Under the pieces are notes generated by a model. It saw nothing but the letters and a program-made list of their open reading frames with translations, did no database searches and was not told the origin of the DNA. This document shows positions 51,684 to 60,603 of a stretch of DNA of 64,000 bases, piece by piece. The stretch is taken from positions 62,001 through 126,000 of the forward strand of contig JAFOEY010000032.1 of assembly GCA_017387565.1 (NCBI GenBank), written 5' to 3'. The position numbers and the translations under genes were made by a program. This stretch comes from Lachnospiraceae bacterium (lineage in GTDB: Bacteria > Bacillota > Clostridia > Lachnospirales > Lachnospiraceae). The first letter of the stretch is position 1, and the number at the start of each line of letters is the position of its first letter.

Positions 51684-53015
51684 ATGGCAAAGTATACCAG
51701 AGAAGATGTAGTACGAATGTGTAATGAACAGGATGTGGAATTCATCCGATTACAGTTTACCGATATTTCAGGTACATTAAAAAACATAGCGGTTACCGTA
51801 AGTCAGTTAGAGCGGGCGCTGGATAACCAGTTTATGTTTGACGGGGCAAGTGTGGAAGGCTTTGTCAGAGATGAAGAATCGGATATGTATTTATATCCTG
51901 ATTACAATACGTTTGAAGTATTCCCCTGGAGACCGCAGCACGGAAAAGTTGCAAGACTTTTGTGTGACATCTATACACCGGATGGAAAGCCGTTTGCAGG
52001 AGATCCAAGATACGTTTTAAAAAAGGCAATCGCAGAAGCGGAGAAAATGGGATATACCTTCCAGGTGGGACCGGAATGTGAATTTTTCCTTTTCCATGCA
52101 GATGAAAACGGACTTCCTACAACAACCACGCATGAGCAGGCCGGTTATTTTGATATCGGACCTCTGGATCTTGGTGAAAATGCAAGACGTGAAATGATTT
52201 TAACACTGGAAGATATGGGCTTTATTATTGAATCTTCTCATCACGAAGCGGCACCGGCACAGCATGAGATTGATTTTCGTTATGATGAGGCGATGATAAC
52301 AGCTGATAATATTCAGACATTTAAGATGGCTGTTAAGATGATTGCCAAGCGTCATGGTCTGCATGCAACGTTTATGCCTAAACCGAAACCGGGTTGTGAT
52401 GGAAGCGGCATGCATCTGAATATGTCTTTGGAAAAGGACGGCAAAAATATTTTTTCAGACGAACAGGATGAACTTGGATTAAGCAAGGAAGCATACTATT
52501 TTATTGGTGGTATCTTAAAGCATATCCGTGCCATGACATTGGTTTTAAATCCACTGGTTAATTCCTATAAGAGATTAATTCCGGGATATGAGGCGCCTGT
52601 CTATACAGCATGGAGCTGCAAAAACAAAAATCATCTGATTCGTATTCCAGTTACAAGAGGAGAAAACACCAGGGTAGAACTGCGTAGTCCGGATCCGGCT
52701 GCCAATCCTTATCTGGCAATCGCAATTGCATTGATGGCAGGTCTTGATGGTATAAAAAATAAAATTGAGCCTCCGGCACATATGGATGAAAACGCATCAG
52801 CCATGACGGAAGAAGAAAGAAAGAAGGCAGGAATTGTCACACTGCCTGATACTCTTATGGCGGCGATTGAGGCATTTCGTGAGGATCCTTTTATGGAGGA
52901 AGTATTGGGATCTCATGTTTATCATACCTATCTGGAAGAAAAACTGAATGAGTGGAATGAATATCGTGCAGTTGTAACAGACTGGGAAGTGTCTAAATAT
53001 CTCTACAGATACTAA
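51684..53015 (+). CDS. glnA: Glutamine synthetase, type I
   Basis: A 443-aa enzyme from ATG 51684, preceded by AAGGAGGA; the frame from 51639 lies in the leader hairpin. It makes glutamine from glutamate, ammonia and ATP. Seen: RLQFTDISGTLKN, MFDGASVEGFVRDEESDMYLYPD, GPECEFFLF (metal Glu), HHEAAPAQHEIDF, GSGMHLNMSL, NSYKRLIPGYEAP and RVELRSPDPAANPYLA. Length and the missing adenylylation Tyr loop fit the Firmicutes GSI-alpha class, usually controlled by feedback and by regulators rather than adenylylation. The next gene is an ANTAR protein, and the leader hairpin supports RNA-level control. Confidence 0.97.
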   Translation: MAKYTREDVVRMCNEQDVEFIRLQFTDISGTLKNIAVTVSQLERALDNQFMFDGASVEGFVRDEESDMYLYPDYNTFEVFPWRPQHGKVARLLCDIYTPDGKPFAGDPRYVLKKAIAEAEKMGYTFQVGPECEFFLFHADENGLPTTTTHEQAGYFDIGPLDLGENARREMILTLEDMGFIIESSHHEAAPAQHEIDFRYDEAMITADNIQTFKMAVKMIAKRHGLHATFMPKPKPGCDGSGMHLNMSLEKDGKNIFSDEQDELGLSKEAYYFIGGILKHIRAMTLVLNPLVNSYKRLIPGYEAPVYTAWSCKNKNHLIRIPVTRGENTRVELRSPDPAANPYLAIAIALMAGLDGIKNKIEPPAHMDENASAMTEEERKKAGIVTLPDTLMAAIEAFREDPFMEEVLGSHVYHTYLEEKLNEWNEYRAVVTDWEVSKYLYRY

Positions 53016-53040
53016 TTCTTGAAGTGCAATTATATAGTGG

Positions 53041-53070
53041 GACGAAACGTTTTTAATGTCTTACGTTTTG
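53041..53070 (+). promoter_or_regulatory. Hairpin between glnA and the ANTAR gene
   Basis: GACGAAACGT pairs with ACGTTTTGTC (one G-U) around a 10-base loop. No strong T-tract follows, so it is not a clear terminator; it may be a processing or ANTAR-binding structure. Confidence 0.4.
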
Positions 53071-53105
53071 TCTGATTATACAGGCGCGGATAGGAGGTGT
53101 ATGTA

Positions 53106-53654
53106 GTGACCGGTATAATTGTAGCGCTTCCCAAAATAGAAGATGCTAAAAATATGAAAAATTTACTGGTTCGAAGCGGGTATTCCGTGGAAGCAATCTG
53201 TACATCCGGCTTGCAGGTCTTATCGGCAGTAGATCAGCTTAATGACGGCATTGTCATATGTGGATATAAACTGACTGATATGCTGTATTTTGAATTACAT
53301 GAAAATCTTCCAAAGGAATTTGAAATGCTTCTTATGGCTTCGCAACATCTTTTAGTCGATTGTCAGGATAATGATATTATCTGTCTGGCAATGCCGTTTC
53401 AGATGCGGGATCTGGTAAATACCGTGGAAATGCTTAGCAATTCCATTACATACAAGCGCAAGAAACGGAAAGTACAGCCCAGACAGCGAAATCCGGAAGA
53501 AATCGCATTGATAAAAGAGGCAAAATTGTTGCTTATGGACCGGAACAATATGACGGAAGAAGAGGCACACAGATATATTCAAAAAACCAGTATGGATAAC
53601 AGTACGAGTATGGTTGAAACCGCCCAGATGGTTCTGACCATCATGCGGGAGTAG
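53106..53654 (+). CDS. ANTAR-domain RNA-binding antiterminator with a degenerate receiver
   Basis: About 182 aa from GTG 53106, which stands 8 bases after AGGAGG; the nearby ATG leads to an immediate stop. The N-terminal ~115 residues follow a receiver-like pattern but lack the acidic pocket (VALPKIED) and the phospho-acceptor Asp (IVICGYKLTD), so phosphorylation is unlikely. A basic linker (KRKKRKVQPRQR) leads to the C-terminal ANTAR three-helix domain: AKLLLMDRNNMTEEEAHRYIQ with conserved aromatic/Ala positions and a final MVLTIM helix. ANTAR proteins stop terminator formation in target RNAs. Its position after glnA points to nitrogen control. Confidence 0.85.
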   Translation: MTGIIVALPKIEDAKNMKNLLVRSGYSVEAICTSGLQVLSAVDQLNDGIVICGYKLTDMLYFELHENLPKEFEMLLMASQHLLVDCQDNDIICLAMPFQMRDLVNTVEMLSNSITYKRKKRKVQPRQRNPEEIALIKEAKLLLMDRNNMTEEEAHRYIQKTSMDNSTSMVETAQMVLTIMRE

Positions 53655-53663
53655 ATATAGAGT

Positions 53664-53911
53664 TGCAGATTGGCATCTGGGGATTGGAATTGTGGTTTTT
53701 CTACGAGAGAAAAGAATTCGGTTTTTCTAAATCGAATTGTGGGGATTTTGTATGGATACGGGTCGGGTGCAATTGACATCCATGTCAAAGCACCCTGAAA
53801 ACCACATCGTGTGGTTTTCACCCTTGGATTATGGAAATTCGATTAAGAAAAAACGGAATTCTTTTCAAATCGTAGAAAAACCACAATTCCAATCTCAGGA
53901 TGCATACTGCA
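53664..53911. mobile_element. MITE-like element 2 with long inverted arms and two inner hairpins
   Basis: Left arm about 53664-53745 and right arm about 53825-53911 are inverted copies (shared blocks GATTGGAATTGTGGTTTTTC and AAAGAATTC-CGTTTTT). Inside are GGGTGC / GACATCCATGTC / GCACCC (53765-53795) and the perfect hairpin TGAAAACCACA-TCG-TGTGGTTTTCA (53796-53820). The central GACATGGATGTC word is shared with element 1. No coding sequence. Confidence 0.85.
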
Positions 53912-54030
53912 GGGGAGAAGACTTAGGTGCGGATGTTGCAACTGCTGATCTAAGGATATTAGACGGATGTTATTTTCGTTGTAATTATTTGCTATTGCGT
54001 GCTGAAATAGTATATAGTTGAAAATAATTG

Positions 54031-54082
54031 AATGAGATATGCAAATGGTATACGTAAATGAGATATGTAAATGGTATATGCT
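54031..54082 (+). repeat. 26-base tandem duplication before dapF
   Basis: AATGAGATATGCAAATGGTA, extended to 26 bases, occurs at 54031 and 54057 with a few differences. No promoter was confidently identified in it. Confidence 0.75.
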
Positions 54083-54128
54083 ATAGATACAGATTCGATT
54101 TGATAATTTGATAAATAGGAGGGATTCT

Positions 54129-55025
54129 ATGAAATTTACCAAGATGCATGGTTGCGGGAATGACTATGTGTATGTAAATGGTTTTACGGAAAAAATAAAA
54201 AATAAGCCTGAATTTGTAAGGGCTGTGAGTGACAGACATTTTGGAGTTGGCGGAGATGGTGCCATTTTTATCAATCCTTCGGATGTGGCTGACTTTGAAA
54301 TGGAAATGTACAATTCAGACGGAAGCCGTTCGGAAATGTGTGGAAACGGGATTCGCTGTGTTGCCAAATTTGTTTATGATAAGAAAATGACAGATCAGAC
54401 CCAGATCAGTATCGTAAGTGCAGGGAAGATTAAATATCTGGACTTGACTGTAGAAGACGGTAAGATGATTTGCGCAAAAGTCAATATGGGAGCTCCGGTT
54501 TTGGATGCAAAAGAGGTCCCGGTTGCACCATATTTATCAGAGAAGAGTACCAATGCGGGAGATGAAATGTTTCGTGAAATCCCAGGCTATGATAAAGCTG
54601 TGATAGCGGCACCGGTAACGGTGAACGGTAAAGAGTATCAGATTACCTGCGTTTCCATGGGTAATCCTCATGCCATTGTATTTATGGATGATGTCGCAAA
54701 TCTCGATATTGATTCTGTCGGACCGTATTTTGAAAATCATGAGATTTTCCCGAACAGGACAAATACGGAGTTTGTGGAAGTGGTAGACAGAAGTCATGTC
54801 AATATGCGTGTCTGGGAACGCGGAACCGGTGAAACGTTAGCATGCGGTACCGGATGCTGTGCGACTGTGGTTTCCTGCATTTTAAACGGTCTGACCGATG
54901 ATGAAGTAACGGTTAGAGTCTTGGGCGGAGAAATTCAAATCCATTGGGACCGAAAAGAAAACCTTGTTTACATGACAGGTCCGGCTACCACGGTTTTCGA
55001 GGGAGAATTTCCGTGGGAAGACTAG
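54129..55025 (+). CDS. dapF: Diaminopimelate epimerase
   Basis: About 298 aa from ATG 54129, with TAGGAGG upstream; the longer frame from 54108 lacks its own site. It converts LL- to meso-diaminopimelate for lysine and peptidoglycan. The two catalytic cysteines are C71 in MCGNGIRC and C239 in ACGTGCCA. Also typical are MHGCGNDYVYVNGF at the N-terminus, FGVGGDGAIFI, MGNPHAIVF, and TNTEFVEVVDR. Length is slightly above the common ~275 because of an insertion around residues 125-165. Followed 31 bases later by dapL, the preceding step of the pathway. Confidence 0.97.
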   Translation: MKFTKMHGCGNDYVYVNGFTEKIKNKPEFVRAVSDRHFGVGGDGAIFINPSDVADFEMEMYNSDGSRSEMCGNGIRCVAKFVYDKKMTDQTQISIVSAGKIKYLDLTVEDGKMICAKVNMGAPVLDAKEVPVAPYLSEKSTNAGDEMFREIPGYDKAVIAAPVTVNGKEYQITCVSMGNPHAIVFMDDVANLDIDSVGPYFENHEIFPNRTNTEFVEVVDRSHVNMRVWERGTGETLACGTGCCATVVSCILNGLTDDEVTVRVLGGEIQIHWDRKENLVYMTGPATTVFEGEFPWED

Positions 55026-55056
55026 ATAATTAGAAGAGGAAAAAGGAGATAATAAA

Positions 55057-56271
55057 ATGGCAAAAGTAAATGACAATTATTTAAAATTACCGGGGAGCTA
55101 TCTTTTTTCAACGATAGGGAAAAAGGTAAATGCTTATGCCGCTGCAAATCCGGATAAAAAGATTATCCGTTTGGGAATTGGTGACGTGACACAGCCTTTG
55201 GCACCGGCTATTATAGATGCATTGCATGGTGCTGTGGATGAAATGGGAGTGGCAGAGACCTTTCGGGGTTATGCACCTGATTTAGGATATGAATTTTTGA
55301 GAAATGCGATTGCGGAAAATGATTATAAGGCAAGAGGATGCGATATTTCCCCTGATGAAATTTTTGTTTCTGATGGTGCCAAATGCGATTCCGGAAATAT
55401 CCAGGAAATCTTTAGCGTGGATAATAAGATTGCGGTTTGTGATCCGGTTTATCCGGTATATGTGGATACCAATGTTATGGCAGGAAGAACCGGTACTTAT
55501 GATCCGAATACGGAGACCTGGAGTGATGTGATTTACATGCCTTGTACCGCAGACAATAATTTCGCTCCCGAATTGCCGAAAGAAGTTCCGGATATCATTT
55601 ATTTATGCTTCCCTAACAATCCGACCGGTTCTACCATTACCAAAGCACAGTTACAGGAATGGGTCGATTATGCCAATAAAAACGGTTCTGTTATAATTTA
55701 TGACGCAGCTTATGAGGCATATATTTCAGAAGATGATGTACCGCACAGTATTTATGAGTGTGAAGGTGCAAGAACCTGTGCAATCGAGTTGCATTCATTT
55801 TCCAAAAATGCCGGATTTACCGGTGTGCGTTTAGGATATACGGTTATTCCCAAAGATTTGGAAGTAGAAGGAACAAAACTTCATTCTCTTTGGGCAAGAA
55901 GACACGGTACGAAATACAACGGAGCTCCGTACATTGTCCAGCGTGCAGGTGAAGCGGTTTATTCTGCAGAAGGAAAAGAACAGCTTTCAAAGCAGGTTGC
56001 TTACTATATGAACAATGCAAACTATATTTTAAATGGATTAAAAGATGCCGGTTACACGGTTTCCGGTGGTGTGAATGCACCCTACATCTGGTTGAAAGCG
56101 CCGAATGGTATGACCAGCTGGGAATTCTTTGATTATTTGCTGGAAAAAGCAAATGTGGTAGGAACACCCGGTTCCGGATTTGGACCAAGCGGCGAAACTT
56201 ATTTCCGTCTGACTGCTTTTGGCTCTTATGAGAATACGGTAGAGGCAATCGAGAGAATTAAGGCATTGTAG
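55057..56271 (+). CDS. dapL: LL-diaminopimelate aminotransferase
   Basis: A 404-aa PLP enzyme that makes LL-diaminopimelate directly from tetrahydrodipicolinate, the short route used by many Clostridia, plants and Chlamydia. Features: [50 protein letters not shown], and K250 in [17 protein letters not shown]. Length is typical. AAAGGAGAT precedes the ATG. With dapF it forms a two-gene unit supplying meso-DAP for the wall. A relic of a PD-(D/E)XK gene begins directly after its stop. Confidence 0.97.
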   Translation: MAKVNDNYLKLPGSYLFSTIGKKVNAYAAANPDKKIIRLGIGDVTQPLAPAIIDALHGAVDEMGVAETFRGYAPDLGYEFLRNAIAENDYKARGCDISPDEIFVSDGAKCDSGNIQEIFSVDNKIAVCDPVYPVYVDTNVMAGRTGTYDPNTETWSDVIYMPCTADNNFAPELPKEVPDIIYLCFPNNPTGSTITKAQLQEWVDYANKNGSVIIYDAAYEAYISEDDVPHSIYECEGARTCAIELHSFSKNAGFTGVRLGYTVIPKDLEVEGTKLHSLWARRHGTKYNGAPYIVQRAGEAVYSAEGKEQLSKQVAYYMNNANYILNGLKDAGYTVSGGVNAPYIWLKAPNGMTSWEFFDYLLEKANVVGTPGSGFGPSGETYFRLTAFGSYENTVEAIERIKAL

Positions 56272-56272
56272 G

Positions 56273-56398
56273 ATAAATGTAATTGCAGAATTGTGCAAAG
56301 AAATGGGTGCCTCAATTACAGATGTAGTAGAACAAATTGCTTTGAAATATGGATTGAGCGAAGATGAAGCAAGAAAAAAGGTGGAAGCTTATTGGTAA
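56273..56398 (+). pseudogene. C-terminal relic of a Rpn-like PD-(D/E)XK gene
   Basis: The 41 codons just after dapL read as the end of a second gene of the family, with the tail YGLSEDEARKKVEAYW, matching YGYEENEAKRKVEQYW of the intact gene at 5500-6414. No start codon, binding site or nuclease core precedes it; the N-terminal part has been lost up to the dapL stop codon. It is a different family member from the relic at 5166, judged by its residues. Confidence 0.75.
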
Positions 56399-56429
56399 GA
56401 GAATCAAAAAGGAAATTGAGGGCTGAATG

Positions 56430-56458
56430 TTTACATTACCTACTATTTGTGTTATGAT
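56430..56458 (+). promoter_or_regulatory. Promoter upstream of the first DUF4214 gene
   Basis: TTTACA (56430-56435), 17-base spacer, TGT-TATGAT (-10 at 56453-56458). It gives a leader of about 195 bases. Confidence 0.65.
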
Positions 56459-56493
56459 TCAACATGAAATTTATGAAGGGGAGTTGACAGAGA

Positions 56494-56535
56494 ATGGTGG
56501 CAAATAGTAAACTTACTTACTTACGCCATTCGTAA
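56494..56535 (+). CDS. Possible 13-codon leader peptide
   Basis: ATG GTG GCA ... TAA encodes MVANSKLTYLRHS. A GGGGAG lies 13 bases upstream, which is a loose fit. It lies between the promoter and a strong terminator hairpin, where a leader peptide would be expected, but there is no run of a single regulatory codon. Weakly supported. Confidence 0.25.
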   Translation: MVANSKLTYLRHS

Positions 56536-56576
56536 CGGATTAAATCCTTCATTTAAATTGATAACAGATAATAATA

Positions 56577-56642
56577 ACCATGCAATTTGGCTATAGGTGA
56601 TAGCTTAACTATCATCTATGGCCAAATTGCATGGTTTTTTTA
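56577..56642 (+). terminator. Strong terminator hairpin in the leader of the first DUF4214 gene
   Basis: ACCATGCAATTTGGC and GCCAAATTGCATGGT pair perfectly, with an inner ATAG-TGATAG/CTATCA-CTAT stem and a TTAA loop, then TTTTTTT. The ribosome binding site of the gene follows within 10 bases, so the hairpin must be read through for expression. Confidence 0.85.
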
Positions 56643-56660
56643 TTAAGAAGGAGGAAGGAA

Positions 56661-58622
56661 ATGCAAAGGAAAAAACTAAAAGGAATGAACTGGTGTATTG
56701 CGTTAGCGATTGGTTTATCAATAACTGTAATACCTGTTCAGGCAACGGAAATGAATGGAAGTGATGTGCCCGAAAATGAAACGGGCACAGTTGTTGAAAC
56801 GACAGAAACATCTATGGAGACAACAGAAGAGACGGTTGAAGAAATAGAAGAGATCGTTGAAACAACAGAAAAAGTAACGGAAACAACAGAAGAAATAACA
56901 GAAGCTGATGAAACTGTAATGGAAGCAGAGGCTGAAACATCAGGAACTTGCGGTACGAATCTGACATGGACATTGGATCCAGAGGGAACGTTAAGAATTA
57001 ATGGTACAGGAAATATTCTGGCAGAAAGTTTTAGAAGTCGGTATGACATTATAAATGTCATTATTTCAGATGGAGTAACAGGTATTGGAGACGCTGCTTT
57101 TACTAATTGTTGCTATATGAAAAGCGTTGTTGTACCGAATAGTGTTAGATTTATTGGCGATGGAGCTTTTTTTGGATGTAGTAAATTGGAAACAATTACT
57201 TTGCCGAAAACGATAGATAGCATAGGGAAAAATGCTTTTTTGAATTGTGATTTGACAGCTATAGAGTTACCTTCAAATTTGAAAGAACTAAGTAATGGCA
57301 TATTTTTCAATAATGATAAATTGACAGAAATACAGATTCCTGACAGTGTAGAAATAATTGGGGAAGAAGCATTCGAGGAATGTTCTGGATTAAAAAAAAT
57401 AACAATCCCTCAAAGTGTTCATACAATTGGCAGGCAGGCTTTTAAGAATTGTGACGAATTGGAAAGCGTTGTAATACCAAATAGTGTGACTTCGATGGGA
57501 CCAGAGGTTTATTATGACTGTGACAATTTAAAAAAGGTGGTCATAGGAAATGGACTAAAGGAAATAAGCTATGGAACTTTTCAATATTGTGATAAATTGA
57601 TGGATGTAACCATCGGAAATCAAGTTGAAAAAATTGGAAGTGTAGTTTTTTGTGGTTGTAATTCATTAGAAAAAATAGTACTTCCCAATAGTGTTAAGAA
57701 ACTTGATTGGGCTTTTTGTGAGTGTCCGAGCTTAATTAGTGTTACAATTCCCGCATCTGTGCAGGAGATTGATGATGATGAGTTTGAAGATTCGAAGTAT
57801 CTTACCATATATGGTTATTCAGATACTGAGGCTGAAAAGTTTGCCCAAGAGAAAGGTTTTAAATTTGTCAGTTTAGGTGAAGCTCCACGTGAAGAAAAAG
57901 TAAAACAATTCGTTTCCCGCATGTATACCGTTGTTTTAGATCGTGAGGCTGAAGCTGGCGGTCTGGATTACTGGAGTCAGGAATTATTAAATCAAAAACA
58001 GGATGGAGCTGCACTGGCTAGTGGTTTCATTAATAGTGACGAATTTATTAATCGCAAATTAAATGATTCTGATTATCTTGATGTACTTTATGAAACATTC
58101 TTTGGACGTAAAGCCGATTCGGATGGCAAGAATTACTGGTTATCTGAAATGCGGAAAGGTATGAGTAGAAATGCCGTACTGGCAGGATTTGTTAATTCCA
58201 AAGAATTCGGAGCAATCTGTGAAAGCTATGGTATTGCAAGAGGAACTATGGAAAATGACGGTTCCAGCATTTACAATGCCGGAGTACATGATTTTGTACT
58301 TCGTAATTATACCAAAGCATTGGGACGAGATGGAGAAGTAGAAGGTGTAGAATATTGGAGCCATCTGATTAATACAAAACAGAAATCCGCATTGGATTGT
58401 GCAATGGATTTCTTCCATTCACAGGAGTTTATGAACAAGAACTTGAGTGATGAAGATTATGTGGAAGTGCTGTATGAAACCTATTTTGGAAGAGCATCTG
58501 ATGCATCGGGCAAGAACTACTGGCTTTCCATGTTAGCAAGTGGAAACAACCGTGACTGGGTGTTGAGTGAGTTTGCACATTCACCGGAATTTAAAAACAT
58601 CATGGCGCAGTATGGGTTATAA
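56661..58622 (+). CDS. Secreted BspA-like leucine-rich repeat protein with two DUF4214 domains
   Basis: About 653 aa from ATG 56661 (AAGGAGGAAGGAA upstream). A signal peptide (residues 1-30, ending VQA) precedes a Thr/Glu/Val-rich linker, then about ten BspA-type leucine-rich repeats (LRR_5; marked by SVVVPNSV, ITLPKTI, IQIPDSVEIIGEEAFEEC) to about residue 405. Two DUF4214 domains follow (VKQFVSRMYTVVLDREAEAGG at about 413, then HDFVLRNYTKALGRDGEVEG). DUF4214 domains occur in surface proteins such as S-layer-linked or binding proteins; LRR_5 proteins bind host or substrate surfaces. Expressed behind a leader terminator. Confidence 0.9.
   Translation: MQRKKLKGMNWCIALAIGLSITVIPVQATEMNGSDVPENETGTVVETTETSMETTEETVEEIEEIVETTEKVTETTEEITEADETVMEAEAETSGTCGTNLTWTLDPEGTLRINGTGNILAESFRSRYDIINVIISDGVTGIGDAAFTNCCYMKSVVVPNSVRFIGDGAFFGCSKLETITLPKTIDSIGKNAFLNCDLTAIELPSNLKELSNGIFFNNDKLTEIQIPDSVEIIGEEAFEECSGLKKITIPQSVHTIGRQAFKNCDELESVVIPNSVTSMGPEVYYDCDNLKKVVIGNGLKEISYGTFQYCDKLMDVTIGNQVEKIGSVVFCGCNSLEKIVLPNSVKKLDWAFCECPSLISVTIPASVQEIDDDEFEDSKYLTIYGYSDTEAEKFAQEKGFKFVSLGEAPREEKVKQFVSRMYTVVLDREAEAGGLDYWSQELLNQKQDGAALASGFINSDEFINRKLNDSDYLDVLYETFFGRKADSDGKNYWLSEMRKGMSRNAVLAGFVNSKEFGAICESYGIARGTMENDGSSIYNAGVHDFVLRNYTKALGRDGEVEGVEYWSHLINTKQKSALDCAMDFFHSQEFMNKNLSDEDYVEVLYETYFGRASDASGKNYWLSMLASGNNRDWVLSEFAHSPEFKNIMAQYGL
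57893..58620 (+). repeat. Direct repeat, copy 1 (DUF4214 region)
   Basis: These ~728 bases match 59812-60539 at most positions, including long identical runs around CTTCGTAATTATACCAAAGC. The copies belong to adjacent genes and lie 1.9 kb apart. Confidence 0.88.
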
Positions 58623-58834
58623 TGCAGATTTTTCCCTGACTGATTTTCCTTCGAAATTTTTGACCATTTACAAAATATGACACAAATGATATAATTTTTT
58701 TGGAATTTCGAGGGGAGATTTAACAAAATGCTATATGGTAAAATGATAATGAATATATTTGTTTGCTTACACCGGCTTGTTAATAAAATGTTGGGTTTTA
58801 CCTTCGTAGTTGATTACTAAATAAATACATGCAA

Positions 58835-58888
58835 TAATGAATAACCTTTGAAAAGGGATATTTGTTATTGAATGTTTTTTTATGAGAA
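58835..58888 (+). terminator. Terminator hairpin in the leader of the second DUF4214 gene
   Basis: CAATAATGAATA pairs with TATTTGTTATTG (G-U pairs included), with an inner CCTTT/AAGGG stem and GAAA loop, followed by a T-run. The ribosome binding site GGGAGG comes within 12 bases. Same placement as before the first DUF4214 gene, but different sequence. Confidence 0.7.
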
Positions 58889-58901
58889 AGGGAGGAAGAA
58901 A

Positions 58902-60539
58902 ATGAAAAAGATAGCAAGGAAGGGATTATTGGGGGTCCTGGCGTTGGGAATTGCGCTTACGGCTATAACGACTGCTATTGAAGCAACAGAATTAAATGAG
59001 GATGTTATGGAAGCATCTGTCAGCGACAATGAAATGATTCCGGAGTTGGCCATAGGGGAAACTTATGATGGATTTACTGTGAAATCTGTGACTGTTGATA
59101 AAAGCGAAGTTGTCGCAGGGGAAACATTGACGCTGGAAATACAGGTGGAATCAGAAAAAGAATTATATGATTATGCCTGTATTCAAGATGTGAGACTGAA
59201 AAATGCGCATTGCGATTTCTTTGTAAATTTGGATCATAAAGAAGATCTGGATGGAAAAAGCCTTTATGTATATAAAATAACTCTTTGCACTTGTGGCTGT
59301 AAGGAAGGAGATATTACTTTAGATTATATTTATTTTTTTGGACCAGACTTTTACAGTACGGTTACATTAACAGAGCCATTAGCAAAAGTTACTACTTCGG
59401 ATATACAGAATTATAGTGCTACTTTTGAAAAAATTGTTGTTGAAAACAAAGTGCCTATAGATGAAGAAGTTCCGGTAAAAGTATATGTTACATGTAGTGA
59501 GGCTGTTAAGAAATTAAAAAATAAAGAAATTATGCTTGGTTTTTCACATTTCTCTCAGGAAACGAATACAACGGTTGGTTCATATTCCGGAAACCTTACA
59601 GATCTGGATAATGACGGTGTTTTTGAAGGAACCTTAAAATGCACAAATAATCTGATAATTAATAATGTTATTGGAGAGCAAAGGTTTAGTTATATCACAT
59701 TGGATTGTGGATATGGAAAAGAAATTTGTGAAATGGATTGCTCTGGGAGCGATACACGATTTAATGATCTGACTTTTGAGGTGGGAGACGATCCCGATGA
59801 AATTCGAAATGCAAAAGTAAAACAATTCGTTTCCCGAATGTATACCATTGTTTTAAATCGTGAGGCGGAAGCCGGCGGTCTGGATTACTGGAGTCAGGAA
59901 TTATTAGATCAGAAGCAGGATGGAGCAGCACTGGCTAACGGTTTTATTAATAGTGAAGAATTTGCTAATCGTAATTTAAATGATTCTGATTATCTGGATG
60001 TACTCTATAATACATTCTTTGGACGAAAAGCCGATTCGGACGGCAAGAATTACTGGTTGTCCGAAATAAAGAACGGCATGAGCAGAAATACGGTTCTGGC
60101 TGGATTTGTTAATTCCAAAGAATTTGGAGCAATCTGTGAAAGCTATGGTATTGCAAGAGGAACCATGGAAAATGACGGCTCCAGCATTTATAATGCAGGA
60201 GTACATGATTTTGTACTTCGTAATTATACCAAAGCATTGGGAAGAGACGGAGAAGTAGAAGGAGTTGAATACTGGAGCCATCTGATTAATACAAAACAGA
60301 AATCCGCACTGGATTGTGCTATGGATTTCTTCCATTCACAGGAGTTTAAGAACAAAAATCTGAGTGATGAAGATTATGTGGAAGTGCTTTATGCAACCTA
60401 TTTTGGAAGAGAATCCGATGAAACGGGCAAGAACTACTGGCTTTCTATGTTAGCAAGTGGAAACAGCCGTGACTGGGTATTGGGTGAGTTTGCACATTCA
60501 CAGGAATTTAAAAACATCATGGACCAATATGGATTATAA
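58902..60539 (+). CDS. Secreted protein with unknown N-terminal domain and two DUF4214 domains
   Basis: About 545 aa from ATG 58902 with GGGAGGAAG upstream. A signal peptide (ending IEA) is followed by an acidic stretch and two beta-rich regions of about 110 residues each (YDGFTVKSVTVDKSEVVAGE; NYSATFEKIVVENKVPIDEE), which look like tandem Ig-like or CBM-like domains. The C-terminal half, from VKQFVSRMYTIVLNREAEAGG, is two DUF4214 domains nearly identical in DNA to those of the preceding gene. Secreted and probably surface-bound; the paralogue differs only in its N-terminal half. Confidence 0.87.
   Translation: MKKIARKGLLGVLALGIALTAITTAIEATELNEDVMEASVSDNEMIPELAIGETYDGFTVKSVTVDKSEVVAGETLTLEIQVESEKELYDYACIQDVRLKNAHCDFFVNLDHKEDLDGKSLYVYKITLCTCGCKEGDITLDYIYFFGPDFYSTVTLTEPLAKVTTSDIQNYSATFEKIVVENKVPIDEEVPVKVYVTCSEAVKKLKNKEIMLGFSHFSQETNTTVGSYSGNLTDLDNDGVFEGTLKCTNNLIINNVIGEQRFSYITLDCGYGKEICEMDCSGSDTRFNDLTFEVGDDPDEIRNAKVKQFVSRMYTIVLNREAEAGGLDYWSQELLDQKQDGAALANGFINSEEFANRNLNDSDYLDVLYNTFFGRKADSDGKNYWLSEIKNGMSRNTVLAGFVNSKEFGAICESYGIARGTMENDGSSIYNAGVHDFVLRNYTKALGRDGEVEGVEYWSHLINTKQKSALDCAMDFFHSQEFKNKNLSDEDYVEVLYATYFGRESDETGKNYWLSMLASGNSRDWVLGEFAHSQEFKNIMDQYGL
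59812..60539 (+). repeat. Direct repeat, copy 2 (DUF4214 region)
   Basis: Partner of 57893-58620; differences are mostly synonymous third-base changes, which points to a recent duplication or gene conversion. Confidence 0.88.
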
Positions 60540-60603
60540 AATGAGAAGTTTAGTAAAACGATGATATTAACATTATGATTTGCTGGATTGAGGAGTTATA
60601 CCA

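Noticed and set aside
58623..58901. Cyclic-di-GMP riboswitch before the DUF4214 gene
   Set aside because: The conserved GEMM core sequences are not present; only a terminator-like hairpin is visible.
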